Assembly (NCBI RefSeq): GCF_900474185.1
Contig: NZ_UCNW01000002.1
Coordinates: 62,001-126,000, forward strand
Source of the DNA: Synechococcus sp. UW69
GTDB taxonomy: Bacteria > Cyanobacteriota > Cyanobacteriia > PCC-6307 > Cyanobiaceae
Length of the DNA: 64,000 nt
Direction: 5' to 3'
In this document: positions 23,575-32,175 of the stretch, in pieces
How positions within the stretch are numbered: position 1 is the first letter of the stretch
How the letters are laid out: each line of letters starts with the position of its first letter
Program-made: the position numbers and the translations under genes
Notes under the pieces: generated by a model
Told to the model about the DNA's origin: nothing
Database searches by the model: none
Seen by the model: only the letters and a program-made list of their open reading frames with translations

Positions 23575-24735
23575 ATGATCGGTGTTGTGGGAGGTGGTCA
23601 GCTGGCACGGATGCTTGTGCAGGCCGCCACGCAACGAGAGGTTCCGATCGCGGTGCAAACCTCCAATGCAGCGGATCCTGCCGCCGGCTTGGCGGCGCGT
23701 CATGTTGAGGCGGATCCCCGGGACGTGGCTGGAACCCGTGAACTGGTGGTGGGTTGTGACGGTGTCACCTTCGAGAACGAGTGGGTCAACATCGACGCCC
23801 TTCTTCCGCTTGAGCAGCAGGGGGTTCGCTTCCGCCCGTCGTTGGCCGCTCTGTCGCCACTTGTCGACAAACTCTCGCAGCGTCAGCTGCTCGACGACCT
23901 GGCGATTCCCAGTTCACCCTGGTGTCCGCTCAGTTTGATTTCTCCGGCCCAACCTGCTCTTCCCCAGGGTTGGACCTTTCCTGTGATGGCGAAGGCGTCC
24001 CGTGGGGGATACGACGGCAAGGGCACGGTGGTGCTGCGCGATATCGATGACCTTGCGCAGTTGTTGCGGGCCGTCACAGCAGACGACTGGCTCCTGGAAT
24101 CGTGGGTGGATTACGAGCTGGAGCTGGCTCTCGTTGTCAGCCGAGATCAAAAAGGAAGGATCCGCCACTTCCCACTGGTGCAAACCCACCAGCATCAACA
24201 AGTCTGTGACTGGGTTCTGGCACCTGCGCCGGTGGACCCGTCGGTGGCGGCTTTGGCCTACAACGTTGCGGCATCGCTGATGACGAAGCTCAGTTACGTC
24301 GGCGTGCTGGCTTTGGAATTCTTTTACGGGCCAGCAGGTCTGCAAGTGAATGAAATTGCCCCTCGCACCCACAATTCAGGCCATTTCTCCATCGAGGCTT
24401 GCACCAGCAGTCAGTTTGATCAGCAGCTCTGCATCGCTGCCGGCCTCCCCGTGCCGGAGCCAGAGCTGAGCAGCTGCGGTGCCTTGATGGTCAACCTGCT
24501 GGGCCTGGATCCAGCCCGCCATGCCCCTTTGGATCAGCGGCTTCAGGCGCTTGAGGCCATACAGGGTCTTCATCTGCACTGGTACGGCAAGTCGCCGGAG
24601 ACACCGGGTCGCAAGTTGGGGCATGTGACGCTGCTTCTCGAGGGCGACACGGTTCTGAAGCGGCGCGATGAGGCCGACTTAGCACTGGCGGCCATTCGCA
24701 GGATCTGGCCTCTCCAGAGCGAGAGTCCCGATTAG
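23575..24735 (+). CDS. purK: 5-(carboxyamino)imidazole ribonucleotide synthase
   Basis: 386 residues, ATP-grasp fold. It carboxylates aminoimidazole ribonucleotide with ATP and bicarbonate in purine synthesis, feeding PurE. Visible: IGVVGGGQLARMLVQAA at the start, VTFENEWVN, a FPVMAKASRGGYDGKGTVV ATP-grasp lysine/glycine loop, ESWVDYELELALVVSR and the metal-site region EIAPRTHNSGHFSIEAC. Length and motif order are those of PurK. The following 390 bases have no clear gene. Confidence 0.96.
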   Translation: MIGVVGGGQLARMLVQAATQREVPIAVQTSNAADPAAGLAARHVEADPRDVAGTRELVVGCDGVTFENEWVNIDALLPLEQQGVRFRPSLAALSPLVDKLSQRQLLDDLAIPSSPWCPLSLISPAQPALPQGWTFPVMAKASRGGYDGKGTVVLRDIDDLAQLLRAVTADDWLLESWVDYELELALVVSRDQKGRIRHFPLVQTHQHQQVCDWVLAPAPVDPSVAALAYNVAASLMTKLSYVGVLALEFFYGPAGLQVNEIAPRTHNSGHFSIEACTSSQFDQQLCIAAGLPVPEPELSSCGALMVNLLGLDPARHAPLDQRLQALEAIQGLHLHWYGKSPETPGRKLGHVTLLLEGDTVLKRRDEADLALAAIRRIWPLQSESPD

Positions 24736-25126
24736 TGTTGTGGATGAACTGCTGTGTTGGTGACGGCCTTTCTTTAGTGCTCTGATCTGACTCTCTTTCG
24801 ACTTGGGGAGACTGTCGTGATGGTGACGTAGACCGGCCATGCAGCCGGAAACGAAGCCCCACTTTGTCGCCCCTTCTGGTTCTTCCAGGTCGATCACTGG
24901 GGCTCGCACGGCATGGCGGTTCACCCTCTTCAACCTCTGCCTGGCGTGAGGAATTTCTCGATAAATTGTGAGAAATGGCTCTTGTGTATTTCATTAATAA
25001 CTTGAATGCGCTTGATTGCGAAGGCTATTTTTTGTAATGCTGTCTTCGGTGAATAAGTTTTTGGGCTTCTAACTGATTGTCTTGTTGGTTTTGTTGTCTG
25101 ACTTTGGGTGAGGAGGGATGTTCTTG
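24736..25126. other. Gap without a clear gene, becoming AT-rich
   Basis: About 390 bases after purK. A minus-strand frame at 24679-24933 (starting from TTG, or from a GTG six codons later) has a protein-like middle (EPEGATKWGFVSGCMAGL) but runs into the end of purK. I give it little weight. From about 24950 the sequence turns AT-rich against the GC-rich background, with a seven-base-pair hairpin at 24953-24976 (ATTTCTC / GAGAAAT). Nothing else is recognised. Confidence 0.35.
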
Positions 25127-25219
25127 TTAGTGGGGTAATCCTCTCATCATCCAAGACTCTGCAAGAAAGAACAAAATGAAGAATGTGCCGATGCAAATGA
25201 CCAGGGTCTTGCCGTTCAC
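25127..25219 (-). CDS. Membrane microprotein, 30 residues
   Basis: A GTG at 25219 opens 30 codons: MNGKTL, a hydrophobic helix (VICIGTFFILFFLAESW) and a short MMRGLPH tail. The topology is that of a single-pass membrane peptide like small photosynthetic subunits, none of which it matches. The ribosome site is weak. It lies in the AT-rich gap after purK, where longer frames on either strand look non-coding, so this is the best coding candidate there. Confidence 0.38.
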   Translation of the reverse strand: MNGKTLVICIGTFFILFFLAESWMMRGLPH

Positions 25220-25325
25220 TCTGTAATCGTTAGCTCTTGTGGAGTCTAAATTCTTTGCGTCGAGGCTGCACTAAACAATGTTCAAGCGAAGGTGTAATGG
25301 TTGATTCAATCAAGCTTTTCGTGAT

Positions 25326-25538
25326 CTAGCCTTCGGAATGGTTGAAATCTTGGAGTGCATATTGGGCGAGGCATTTGTTTTTTTCTGTATCGGTGAGCGA
25401 GATGGTGGTCACATTCTGATGCCAGTTTCGACGGTTGATCAGTTCGTTGAATTCGGTTAGCGCATCTTCAAGATCGTCGAAGACTCCAATGCTCTCGCTG
25501 CTTTGTGGTCCTTGCCTGACTGCAATTTCAAGGGGCAT
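25326..25538 (-). CDS. Small acidic protein, unknown
   Basis: 70 residues from the ATG at 25538 (MPLEIAVRQGPQSSESIGVF). It reads as a compact alpha/beta fold: a strand, an acidic helix (DDLEDALTEFNELINRR), a strand (VTTISLTDTEKN) and a short C-terminal helix. No signal peptide or metal motif. No family recognised. It is divergent from the 50-residue gene at 25666. Confidence 0.6.
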   Translation of the reverse strand: MPLEIAVRQGPQSSESIGVFDDLEDALTEFNELINRRNWHQNVTTISLTDTEKNKCLAQYALQDFNHSEG

Positions 25539-25665
25539 GGGAGATCTTTGGAGTTTTCGAAGGCTACCTGTGAGGTGATGTGTAGTCGATGATGCTTACT
25601 GCTATGTGAACATGGCTTGTCAATCACTTAGCCGTCTTTAAGGTCTGGATGGTTGCAGTGCTGTG

Positions 25666-25818
25666 ATGCGCGATCCTCGGCTCGATGAGTTGATTCAAAT
25701 GGAAACCTGGGATTGGTGGAAGGCTCAGGTTTTTTATCTGCGGGAAAAGAAGGATTATGCAGGTGCCGAAGCCTTGTTTTTAGAATTCAAGTTAACGTCC
25801 CCGGAATCAAAAGCTTGA
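25666..25818 (+). CDS. Small soluble protein, unknown
   Basis: 50 residues from the ATG at 25666 (MRDPRLDELIQMETWDWWKA). Tryptophan-rich start, then a helix-turn-helix-like arrangement (QVFYLREKKDYAGAEALFLE), resembling one TPR-like hairpin. Composition is protein-like throughout. No known family. The following 93 bases to the next gene are AT-rich. Confidence 0.55.
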   Translation: MRDPRLDELIQMETWDWWKAQVFYLREKKDYAGAEALFLEFKLTSPESKA

Positions 25819-25911
25819 GGCTGGATTGATCTTCTCAGGATTATGAAAGTTAAGATCTAGTCTCTTTTTATCCAAATTCTCTTGATTAATTAAGTCTTCA
25901 CTGTCACCTGA

Positions 25912-26172
25912 ATGTCAACCATCCATACTTTTGCCGCCGTGTTCATGGTGACAGCCGGAATGTCGTGCTTCGACCTTTCCAGCAGCCCCAGGGTGAGCGC
26001 CGTCACCTTTCTGACTGATGACGCTGAAATTGCTTGCCGAGCGATTCTTCCCCAGTGCTTCAAGCGATCCGACTGGGCTGCGCTCTGCGCTGGTGATCCC
26101 GACTTTGCGGAGGGCCATCCAGAGTCCTGTCGAGCTGCAGGCTTCGAGCAAGAACCACCTCAGGGGCGGTGA
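25912..26172 (+). CDS. Small secreted cysteine protein
   Basis: 86 residues from the ATG at 25912. An N-terminal hydrophobic stretch (IHTFAAVFMVTAGMSCFDL) acts as a signal peptide or lipobox-like segment. The mature part has Cys at IACRAILPQCF, AALCAGDP and ESCRAAG, consistent with two disulfides. The ending is polar. Similar short Cys-rich exported proteins are common in marine cyanobacteria; role unknown. Its tail overlaps the DUF2103 gene by 13 bases on the opposite strand. Confidence 0.55.
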   Translation: MSTIHTFAAVFMVTAGMSCFDLSSSPRVSAVTFLTDDAEIACRAILPQCFKRSDWAALCAGDPDFAEGHPESCRAAGFEQEPPQGR

Positions 26173-26474
26173 TGCAATATAGCCCTCTCCAGGTCAGGTC
26201 GACTCATGGATGTCACGACAAAAACCTCTTGGGCTGAGCTTCCTTTGCGCGCGACCAGCTTGTACCCCCCATGGATTTGCGTCGACACCCGTAGCTGAAG
26301 ATCGGGACATCTCCCACGGACCCTGCAGATCACAGCAGGGGTAATCGTTTGAATATTCGTCTCCTGAGCCAGCGCCTTCAGCCATGGGATCAATCCCTGC
26401 ACATAGGTGCTGTGGGTGATGACAACCCGGCCCAAAGCTGAATGAAAACCTGAGAACTGGTGAAAGCTAGCCAC
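26160..26474 (-). CDS. DUF2103 family protein (predicted metal-binding)
   Basis: About 104 residues from a GTG at 26474; the open frame reaches 26555 but would overlap the divergent gene at 26507. DUF2103 pattern: GRVVITHSTYVQGLIPWLK, then TITPAVICRVRGRCPDLQLR, GGYKLVARKGSSAQEVFVV and a C-terminal RPDLERAI. The family is annotated as a predicted metal-binding protein because of its His and Cys residues, but no reaction is known. Found widely in cyanobacteria. Confidence 0.85.
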   Translation of the reverse strand: MASFHQFSGFHSALGRVVITHSTYVQGLIPWLKALAQETNIQTITPAVICRVRGRCPDLQLRVSTQIHGGYKLVARKGSSAQEVFVVTSMSRPDLERAILHHRP

Positions 26475-26509
26475 TTTGGCTATGCCAGAGAGAGCGCTCC
26501 GGAGCTGTG

Positions 26510-26737
26510 ATGCTGAAATCAGTTGACGCTCTTCGCCTCGTGATTCGCGGCCCACTGGAAGATGCGTGCGGCCCTCAGGCCCGCATGCTCACCGCAGAGG
26601 TGCACGGAACGGAAGTACGGGGTCTGGCCCTCTGCCCTGGCCGTGTGGTTCGTTTTGTGATGGATGAACGGTTACAGCGTCTGCAGATTGATGATCGACT
26701 CCGGTTGACCAAGGCCAGCCGCAAACCAGCTGCCTAG
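26510..26737 (+). CDS. Small conserved-looking protein, unknown
   Basis: 75 residues from the ATG at 26510; a GTG directly before it at 26507 is also possible. Beta-rich pattern: LRLVIRGPLEDACG, MLTAEVHGTEVRGLALCPG, VVRFVMDERLQRLQIDDRL. There are two Cys and no signal peptide. It may form a small beta barrel, but no family is recognised. Its stop is one base from the clpS stop on the other strand. Confidence 0.6.
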   Translation: MLKSVDALRLVIRGPLEDACGPQARMLTAEVHGTEVRGLALCPGRVVRFVMDERLQRLQIDDRLRLTKASRKPAA

Positions 26738-26738
26738 A

Positions 26739-27035
26739 TCAACAGCGTTCTATTGGGGCCATGGTGAGTCCCTCGGCCTGCAACTGCTGGTGGTAGAGCT
26801 CGGCTTGCTCTAGGGGGCCACACCAAACCTCAGCTGAACCCTGTCGATCAATCTTGTTCGCAAGGTTCCAGGCATTGTCCTCACTCATGCCAGGAATGAT
26901 CTTGCGCAGGCAATCCACCACATGCTGAAAGGTGTTGACATCGTCGTTCAACACGATGACGCGAGCTTGGGGATAGCGCTGGGTCGTCTCCTGGGGCTCC
27001 ATCACTGCAGAGGAACCGGGGCTGGAGCTGGTCAT
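26739..27035 (-). CDS. clpS: ATP-dependent Clp protease adaptor ClpS
   Basis: 98 residues from the ATG at 27035 (MTSSSPGSSAVMEPQETTQR); an upstream extension in frame to 27236 overlaps petN antisense and is rejected. The ClpS core is clear: ARVIVLNDDVNTFQHVVDCL, with the N-degron pocket residues (NDD...T), then NAWNLANKIDRQGSAEVWCG and EQAELYHQQLQAEGL. ClpS delivers proteins with N-terminal bulky residues to ClpC/ClpA-ClpP. It is divergent from petN with 72 bases between starts. Confidence 0.93.
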   Translation of the reverse strand: MTSSSPGSSAVMEPQETTQRYPQARVIVLNDDVNTFQHVVDCLRKIIPGMSEDNAWNLANKIDRQGSAEVWCGPLEQAELYHQQLQAEGLTMAPIERC

Positions 27036-27107
27036 GACAGTTGCCTCCGGCAGTACGAAATCATGCTTGACCCTAGGTAGGATCTCGACAATCAAGCGGT
27101 CAAGCGC

Positions 27108-27209
27108 ATGTTGTTCACTCTGGGTTGGGCTTCCTTGGCCGCCATGTTCAGTTTCTCTATCGCCATGGTCGTCTGGGGACGCAACGGTGACGGAACCCTG
27201 AACTTCTGA
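27108..27209 (+). CDS. petN: Cytochrome b6f complex subunit 8
   Basis: 33 residues from the ATG at 27108: [20 protein letters not shown] forms the single transmembrane helix and WGRNG follows, the hallmark ending of PetN. It is the smallest subunit of the plastoquinol-plastocyanin oxidoreductase in thylakoids and is needed for complex stability. Too short for ordinary ORF listings but the match to the PetN pattern is strong. The next membrane microprotein gene starts nine bases after its stop. Confidence 0.9.
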   Translation: MLFTLGWASLAAMFSFSIAMVVWGRNGDGTLNF

Positions 27210-27217
27210 TCGAATCT

Positions 27218-27367
27218 GTGCTTCAAGACGCACCACTTCTTAGCCAGACCCTGGCGGTCACGGCAGCAGTGCTTCTTGGCTTCGTCAGCGTTGCGGTGAT
27301 CTACCTCTCAACGATCGAATGGAGAGACCGCCGACGCCGCAAGGGTCCAACCAAATCATCATCCTGA
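27218..27367 (+). CDS. Membrane microprotein downstream of petN
   Basis: 49 residues from a GTG at 27218: a polar lead, one helix (LAVTAAVLLGFVSVAVIYLS), then a strongly basic tail (EWRDRRRRKGPTK). The positive-inside rule places the tail in the cytoplasm. It begins nine bases after petN and its last 49 bases overlap the start of the next gene, so all three are probably one transcript. No known b6f or photosystem subunit matches; a role in membrane-complex assembly is only inference. Confidence 0.6.
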   Translation: MLQDAPLLSQTLAVTAAVLLGFVSVAVIYLSTIEWRDRRRRKGPTKSSS

Positions 27368-28674
27368 TTGGTTCCATCCGAAGGCAGCTGGTTGCCTTTC
27401 CGTGCACGGCTCTACTGCTGGGTCTGATTCTTGTTGTTCCTAGCCTGCTGCTCAGCGCGTCCAACCTCACGCCTGCTCTGAATCGCCGAGGAACAGCAGA
27501 GCTGTTCGAGATCACAAGAAGCGCTCGGCTTGTTCAGAGTTTTGAAGCTGATCCAACGTCTCCTGTACCCCTGATTTGGCAGAAGCGGCTTTCTCCTGAT
27601 GCTGCTCTTGATCGTTGGAAACGCCTCGGACGTGCTGTTTGGTGGCTGATCTGGCTGGATGACGGTGAACCCGTTCTTGCTCTCCCGAGCTCATCGGATC
27701 CGTCTTCTCTGGATCTTCTTTTTGCTGATGAGCTGCATCGCATCAGCTTTGATCAACTCCCCGCGCTTGAGTCACGTACACCGTCGCCACTGGAGCAGAA
27801 CTGCCTGAAGCGTCTCACCAGCGCAACGGCTGTTCAGTGGCAACCCTCAGGGTTGGCGTCGATCAGTGGGCCCCTGTTCCCCTCCTTGGCAGGTGCGTCT
27901 CATGGCTGCCTGCGTGTTGTGCTTCGGGGAGATCGGCTCATGGCTGAGGGGCCTGTCGCCTCCAGACCCTTTGTCTCCCTAAAGGATCGACAGGCTCGTG
28001 GTCGAACCAAGCGTGTTCGGTTCGATTCCTCCTTGAGTTATCTCCAGCTGAACAGCGTTGCTTTGCAGCCACTGCTCGGATCATTTCTGAACAACCCTTT
28101 GATCGCTGAGCAGCTGACCAGCCGTTATGGACTCCCTCAGGAGCTTCGTGATGTTCTGCTCGCTGCTCCTGTCGTTCTGCGCGTGGATGGCTTGAACGAT
28201 GGTCGCTTTCGCGCCTCCGTTCAAGCCAGGTTGATGGTTCCTGCTGATCAAATCGGCCAACTCAAGGCCAGCCTTGATGCTGTTTCAACAGCATTGTTGC
28301 GGCGGGGATTCCAACGTGAGCAACGCCCACTGCTGATGCCCAAGGGGCCAAGCTCCAACCGTTTTGCCGATGTCTGGCTTGATCCCCAGGGTGATCCCAG
28401 CGGTGGATGGTCGATTGGTTCTGAGATGCAGGGACGGGTTGAGGTGCTGCTTGGCCTGGGCGAAGCACCGACTCTTGATCAGGGCCCTCTGAAACGCCAT
28501 GGTCAACAACGTCTTCGTCTCCGAGGCCGACCCAATGAATTGGTTCGGCTGGGCTGGCTTGGACCGGGCTGGCCCAGTGTGATTCGCAACGCATCTCAGC
28601 TGGAACTTGAGATGACAGCACTGCCTAAAGAGCGACAGCCCGGATGGCTGCGGCTTCAGCTGTCACTGCCCTGA
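27319..28674 (+). CDS. Membrane-anchored protein, unknown, 451 residues
   Basis: The ATG at 27319 gives a basic N-terminus and one hydrophobic helix near residues 26-46 (FPCTALLLGLILVVPSLLLS), then about 400 residues outside or at the membrane. The soluble part is strand- and Leu-rich with an Arg/Ser-rich middle (RQARGRTKRVRFDSSLSYLQ) and a C-terminal LELEMTALPKERQPGW. I do not recognise a family; it is somewhat like cyanobacterial DUF3352-type envelope proteins but not clearly so. The tail overlaps thf1 by 19 bases. Its place after petN suggests a thylakoid link. Confidence 0.7.
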   Translation: MERPPTPQGSNQIIILIGSIRRQLVAFPCTALLLGLILVVPSLLLSASNLTPALNRRGTAELFEITRSARLVQSFEADPTSPVPLIWQKRLSPDAALDRWKRLGRAVWWLIWLDDGEPVLALPSSSDPSSLDLLFADELHRISFDQLPALESRTPSPLEQNCLKRLTSATAVQWQPSGLASISGPLFPSLAGASHGCLRVVLRGDRLMAEGPVASRPFVSLKDRQARGRTKRVRFDSSLSYLQLNSVALQPLLGSFLNNPLIAEQLTSRYGLPQELRDVLLAAPVVLRVDGLNDGRFRASVQARLMVPADQIGQLKASLDAVSTALLRRGFQREQRPLLMPKGPSSNRFADVWLDPQGDPSGGWSIGSEMQGRVEVLLGLGEAPTLDQGPLKRHGQQRLRLRGRPNELVRLGWLGPGWPSVIRNASQLELEMTALPKERQPGWLRLQLSLP

Positions 28675-29315
28675 GCCTGTTCCGCTAGACGGCGCTCCTT
28701 TTTCCGCTTTTCTGCTGCAATGGTTTCTTGCACCAGGTCAACCGCCTGGTCCATCCGTTCCCTGTTTGTTCCAAACAGCGACAGATCTTTCTCGACACGA
28801 TCTGCGGGTAAGCCGAGGCTTTCGGCGAGTTCCTTGCACTGTTCGCCCAGGGCCTGACTGTCAGGGCTGGTGCCATCCACTCCGGCAGCCTCAAGCAGGC
28901 GCATCAGGCCTACTGCCATCAATCGCGAATAGTGGCCGCCATCGGGGAGACGTTTGGAGGACAGCCAGGTCTTGATGCTGTCTAGATCTTTGCCTTTGGC
29001 CTCATCAATCAGCATTGTGCTGGTCTTACGCAGGGCTGCAGCGTCAAAGCCATTGCTGCTACAGAGGGCGCTGAACAACCCTTCTGTCTGGGCTTCCGGC
29101 CGATATCCCTTCGTAAAAGTGTCGAACACGGTGCAGAGTCCGACGCTGAAGAGCTCATTGGCTTCAAAGCGACTCTGATGGCTCAGCAGGTGTAGCTCCA
29201 CCAGCAACTCGTCAGCGAGCCGGCGATACAGCGGCGCGATGACGTGGGGAAAGGACTGATGAAACGACCGTTTGCTGTCCGCGATGGTCTGACTTTCGGC
29301 CAACGTGCAGTCCAT
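28656..29315 (-). CDS. thf1: Protein Thf1 (Psb29)
   Basis: 219 residues, all-helical. Family pattern: TIADSKRSFHQSFPHVIAPL at the start, RRLADELLVELHLLSHQSRF, FSVGLCTVFDTFTKGYRPEA, and a C-terminal coiled coil (IAAEKRKKERRLAEQ). Thf1/Psb29 is needed for photosystem II biogenesis and repair and stabilises FtsH protease complexes in cyanobacteria and chloroplasts. That links it to ftsH at 30198 in this window. It is divergent from clpP with only six bases between the longest starts. Confidence 0.93.
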   Translation of the reverse strand: MDCTLAESQTIADSKRSFHQSFPHVIAPLYRRLADELLVELHLLSHQSRFEANELFSVGLCTVFDTFTKGYRPEAQTEGLFSALCSSNGFDAAALRKTSTMLIDEAKGKDLDSIKTWLSSKRLPDGGHYSRLMAVGLMRLLEAAGVDGTSPDSQALGEQCKELAESLGLPADRVEKDLSLFGTNRERMDQAVDLVQETIAAEKRKKERRLAEQAQGSDS

Positions 29316-29321
29316 GAATGA

Positions 29322-29978
29322 ATGGCCGGAACCCTAGCGCCGCAGACATCGCCGTTAGGATTGTCCGACCCTGCTCAAGCTCAAATGATCCCGATTGTGA
29401 TTGAGGAGTCCGGCCGGGGGGAAAGGGCCTTTGACATTTATTCCCGACTTCTGCGCGAGCGGATCATCTTCCTTGGTGAAGCAGTCACGAGTGACTCTGC
29501 CAATCGGATCGTTGCTCAGATGTTGTTCCTCGAAGCTGAGGATCCTGAAAAAGATATCTACCTCTATATCAACTCACCTGGAGGCTCGGTTTACGACGGC
29601 CTCGGCATCTTCGACACCATGCAGCACATCAAACCGGATGTGCACACCGTTTGTGTAGGCCTTGCCGCCAGCATGGGTGCCTTTCTTCTCTGTGCCGGCA
29701 CCAAGGGCAAGCGCAGCAGCCTTCAGCATTCCCGAATCATGATTCACCAGCCCTTGGGTGGTGCACAGGGACAGGCGAGTGACATTCGGATCCAGGCTGA
29801 TGAAATTCTCTTCCTGAAGGATCGACTCAATCAGGAGCTCGCTGATCGCACAGGTCAACCGCTGGACCGTATTCAGCACGACACGGACCGTGATTTCTTC
29901 ATGTCCCCTACCGAAGCGGTGAACTACGGCTTGATTGATTCGGTAATCGACAAGCGCCCCGTTCAGGCTGTCGCTTGA
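29322..29978 (+). CDS. clpP: ATP-dependent Clp protease proteolytic subunit
   Basis: 218 residues from the ATG at 29322, or 197 from the ATG at 29385 ([20 protein letters not shown]), which is closer to usual ClpP starts. The serine protease triad is present: Ser in [11 protein letters not shown], His in [11 protein letters not shown], Asp in [11 protein letters not shown]. Other ClpP features are [12 protein letters not shown] and [17 protein letters not shown]. All catalytic residues are there, so it is an active ClpP, not an inactive ClpR. Cyanobacteria have several; which paralogue this is cannot be set from this window. The stop overlaps the start of the DUF2256 gene. Confidence 0.94.
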   Translation: MAGTLAPQTSPLGLSDPAQAQMIPIVIEESGRGERAFDIYSRLLRERIIFLGEAVTSDSANRIVAQMLFLEAEDPEKDIYLYINSPGGSVYDGLGIFDTMQHIKPDVHTVCVGLAASMGAFLLCAGTKGKRSSLQHSRIMIHQPLGGAQGQASDIRIQADEILFLKDRLNQELADRTGQPLDRIQHDTDRDFFMSPTEAVNYGLIDSVIDKRPVQAVA

Positions 29979-30145
29979 AGCGGGGTGGATCCAAAAACGG
30001 AGGTTTAAAAAACAACCGTCCCAGCAAGATTTGCCCGGTATGCGCCCGACCATTTGAGTGGCGTAAGGCCTGGAGAAATTGTTGGGATGACGTTGTCTAC
30101 TGTTCCGATCGCTGTCGTCGACGCAAGAACAAATCGAACCCATAA
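29975..30145 (+). CDS. DUF2256 domain-containing zinc-ribbon-like protein
   Basis: 56 residues if started at the TTG at 29975, which overlaps the clpP stop (TTGA). The C-terminal 38 residues are the DUF2256 signature: [20 protein letters not shown] then [14 protein letters not shown], with Cys pairs for one zinc. A strong GGAGG lies inside the frame at 29999-30003, but no ATG, GTG or TTG follows it at a proper distance. The real start is therefore uncertain: TTG by coupling to clpP, or a rare codon after the GGAGG. Family function unknown. Confidence 0.75.
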   Translation: MKRGGSKNGGLKNNRPSKICPVCARPFEWRKAWRNCWDDVVYCSDRCRRRKNKSNP

Positions 30146-30180
30146 AAAAAGCCCCCGCCTGAGTAAGGCGGGGGCTTTTG
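30143..30180. terminator. Bidirectional rho-independent terminator
   Basis: A nine-base-pair GC stem (GCCCCCGCC at 30151-30159 with GGCGGGGGC at 30167-30175), a seven-base TGAGTAA loop, an A run before it and a T run after it. It lies between the convergent DUF2256 gene (plus) and ftsH (minus), and can serve both strands. Confidence 0.92.
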
Positions 30181-30197
30181 GTTGTTGGATCTTGGAC

Positions 30198-32117
30198 TCA
30201 GTCCAGGGTGACGACGGTGCGGTCTTTTTCAGGAACAGCGGTGAATTCAGCGACAACAGCCTTGAACTCATCACCATTCATGGTTTCCTTCTCAATCAGC
30301 AATTCCACCAGGCGGTCAATAGCTTCACGATTGGAAGCCACGATCTCCACGGTTTCGTCATAACAGCGCTTAACCATGTCGCGCACCTGGATATCGATCT
30401 GCTGGGAAATCGACTCGGAGATTTCGCTACGAGACATCAAATCCCTGCCTAGAAAGACTTCCTGACCACCACCCTCAAGGGCAACAGGTCCAAGATCACT
30501 CATGCCTAGCCGGGTCACCATGTTCCTGGCCATCGAAGCCACCTGCTGGATGTCGCCACCGGCTCCAGTGGTGACTTCTTGGTGACCGAAAACAACGTCT
30601 TCGGCTGCCCGACCGCCAAGAGCACCCATGATCCTCGCCTTGAGCTGTGCACGGGTGACAAGGGTTTGCTCCTCATCCGGCGAGAACCAGGTGAGACCTT
30701 GGGCTTGACCACGAGGAACCAGGGTGACCTTCTGAACAGGGTCGTGATCCTTAACCAGCGTTCCGATCAGGGCGTGACCAACCTCGTGGTAAGCGATCAG
30801 ACGCTTGCTGCGACCGTCGGTAAGGGGACGTCCTTCCATGCCGGCGATGATGCGGTCGACTGCGTCGTCGATCTCACTCAGACCGATGGAGTCCTTCCTG
30901 CGGCGGGCGGTGAGGATGGCTGCCTCGTTCATCAGGTTGGCCAGGTCAGCACCGGTGAAACCTGGAGTCCGTCGGGCAATGCTTTCTAGAGAGAGCTCTG
31001 TGTCAAGCTTTTTGTTGCGGCAGTGAACATCGAGGATGGCAAGACGTCCTTTGATGTCAGGAGCATCAACGGTCACCTGGCGATCAAAACGACCGGGTCG
31101 CATTAACGCTGAATCGAGTACGTCGGGACGGTTGGTCGCCGCAATGATGATGATTCCGCTATTTCCTTCAAAACCATCCATCTCCGTCAGGAGCTGGTTT
31201 AGCGTCTGCTCGCGCTCGTCGTTGCCTCCACCGATTCCCGCACCGCGCTGACGGCCAACGGCATCGATTTCATCGATAAAGATCAAGCAAGGGCTGTTTT
31301 CTTTGGCCTTTTTGAACAAGTCACGGACACGGCTGGCACCAACACCAACAAACATCTCAACAAACTCAGAGCCCGAAAGAGCAAAGAACGGAACCCCTGC
31401 TTCACCTGCAATGGCTTTGGCGAGAAGTGTTTTGCCTGTTCCAGGAGGGCCGACCAGCAGCAGGCCACGCGGGATCTGAGCACCCACGGAAGTAAATCGC
31501 TCGGGCTGCTTGAGGAAGGTGACGACCTCTTCGAGTTCCTGCTTGGCTTCTGTGACGCCTGCGACGTCGTCAAACATCACGCCAGTTTCGGCTTCCATCA
31601 TGAACTTCGCCTTGCTCTTGCCAAATTGCATGGCTTGACCAGGGCCGCCTGGCATGTTGCTGTTGCGGCGAGCCAGAAAAATCAGCGCACCAATCAGCAA
31701 AAGTGGGAACAGGAGATTGCCCAGCACGCCAAGGGCAGGTGGTGCCGTGCGAGGGGGATGGATATCGAAGCTGATGCCTTCAGTTTTGAGTGTGTTGATC
31801 AGCTCCGGAGCAAGGCCTGGGAGGTCAACGCGAAGTCTCTGAACTCTGTTGTCGAGGTCTGGATCGACGGCTTCCACAACAGCGTTGCGGCCGCCGTCAT
31901 AGATATCAACGGCTGTCACACGACCTGCTTCGACGTAGTCGAGGAAGCGGCCATAGCTCATGCGGGCCACCGCTGCATTGCGTGGAGCAACAGTTGTGCC
32001 ATTGCTGTCTTGGCTGAGGCTATTGATGCCTCCGTTGCTGACCACCTGCCAACCAATCAGCAAAACGACGCCGATCGGCAGAAGCCAGAGGGCAAGAAGG
32101 CGCCAGCGCTGATTCAT
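30198..32117 (-). CDS. ftsH: ATP-dependent zinc metalloprotease FtsH
   Basis: 639 residues. N-terminal membrane helix ([17 protein letters not shown]), a lumenal/periplasmic domain, a second helix near 132-149, then the AAA module: Walker A GPPGTGKT (223-230), Walker B LIFIDEID (278-285), the SRH with [20 protein letters not shown], and the zinc-protease site HEVGH (444-448). Cyanobacterial FtsH complexes remove damaged D1 from photosystem II and other membrane proteins. Transcribed toward the shared terminator. Downstream in the transcription order of pyk and the MacB-like gene but with a 58-base gap. Confidence 0.96.
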   Translation of the reverse strand: MNQRWRLLALWLLPIGVVLLIGWQVVSNGGINSLSQDSNGTTVAPRNAAVARMSYGRFLDYVEAGRVTAVDIYDGGRNAVVEAVDPDLDNRVQRLRVDLPGLAPELINTLKTEGISFDIHPPRTAPPALGVLGNLLFPLLLIGALIFLARRNSNMPGGPGQAMQFGKSKAKFMMEAETGVMFDDVAGVTEAKQELEEVVTFLKQPERFTSVGAQIPRGLLLVGPPGTGKTLLAKAIAGEAGVPFFALSGSEFVEMFVGVGASRVRDLFKKAKENSPCLIFIDEIDAVGRQRGAGIGGGNDEREQTLNQLLTEMDGFEGNSGIIIIAATNRPDVLDSALMRPGRFDRQVTVDAPDIKGRLAILDVHCRNKKLDTELSLESIARRTPGFTGADLANLMNEAAILTARRRKDSIGLSEIDDAVDRIIAGMEGRPLTDGRSKRLIAYHEVGHALIGTLVKDHDPVQKVTLVPRGQAQGLTWFSPDEEQTLVTRAQLKARIMGALGGRAAEDVVFGHQEVTTGAGGDIQQVASMARNMVTRLGMSDLGPVALEGGGQEVFLGRDLMSRSEISESISQQIDIQVRDMVKRCYDETVEIVASNREAIDRLVELLIEKETMNGDEFKAVVAEFTAVPEKDRTVVTLD

Positions 32118-32175
32118 GAGCCAAAAGAAATCGTTAACTAGTGTAAAGGAGATGGACTGGATTTCGGGGCCTTCT

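Noticed and set aside
24679-24933. Minus-strand frame with a KWGFVSGCMAGL stretch resembling the start of Hli proteins
   Set aside because: The chlorophyll-binding NGRxAM motif is missing and the frame runs into purK; similarity is superficial.
24930-25196. Minus-strand frame of 88 codons
   Set aside because: Thr/Ser/Lys-rich in an AT-rich gap; a 30-codon frame in another register has better membrane-protein character.
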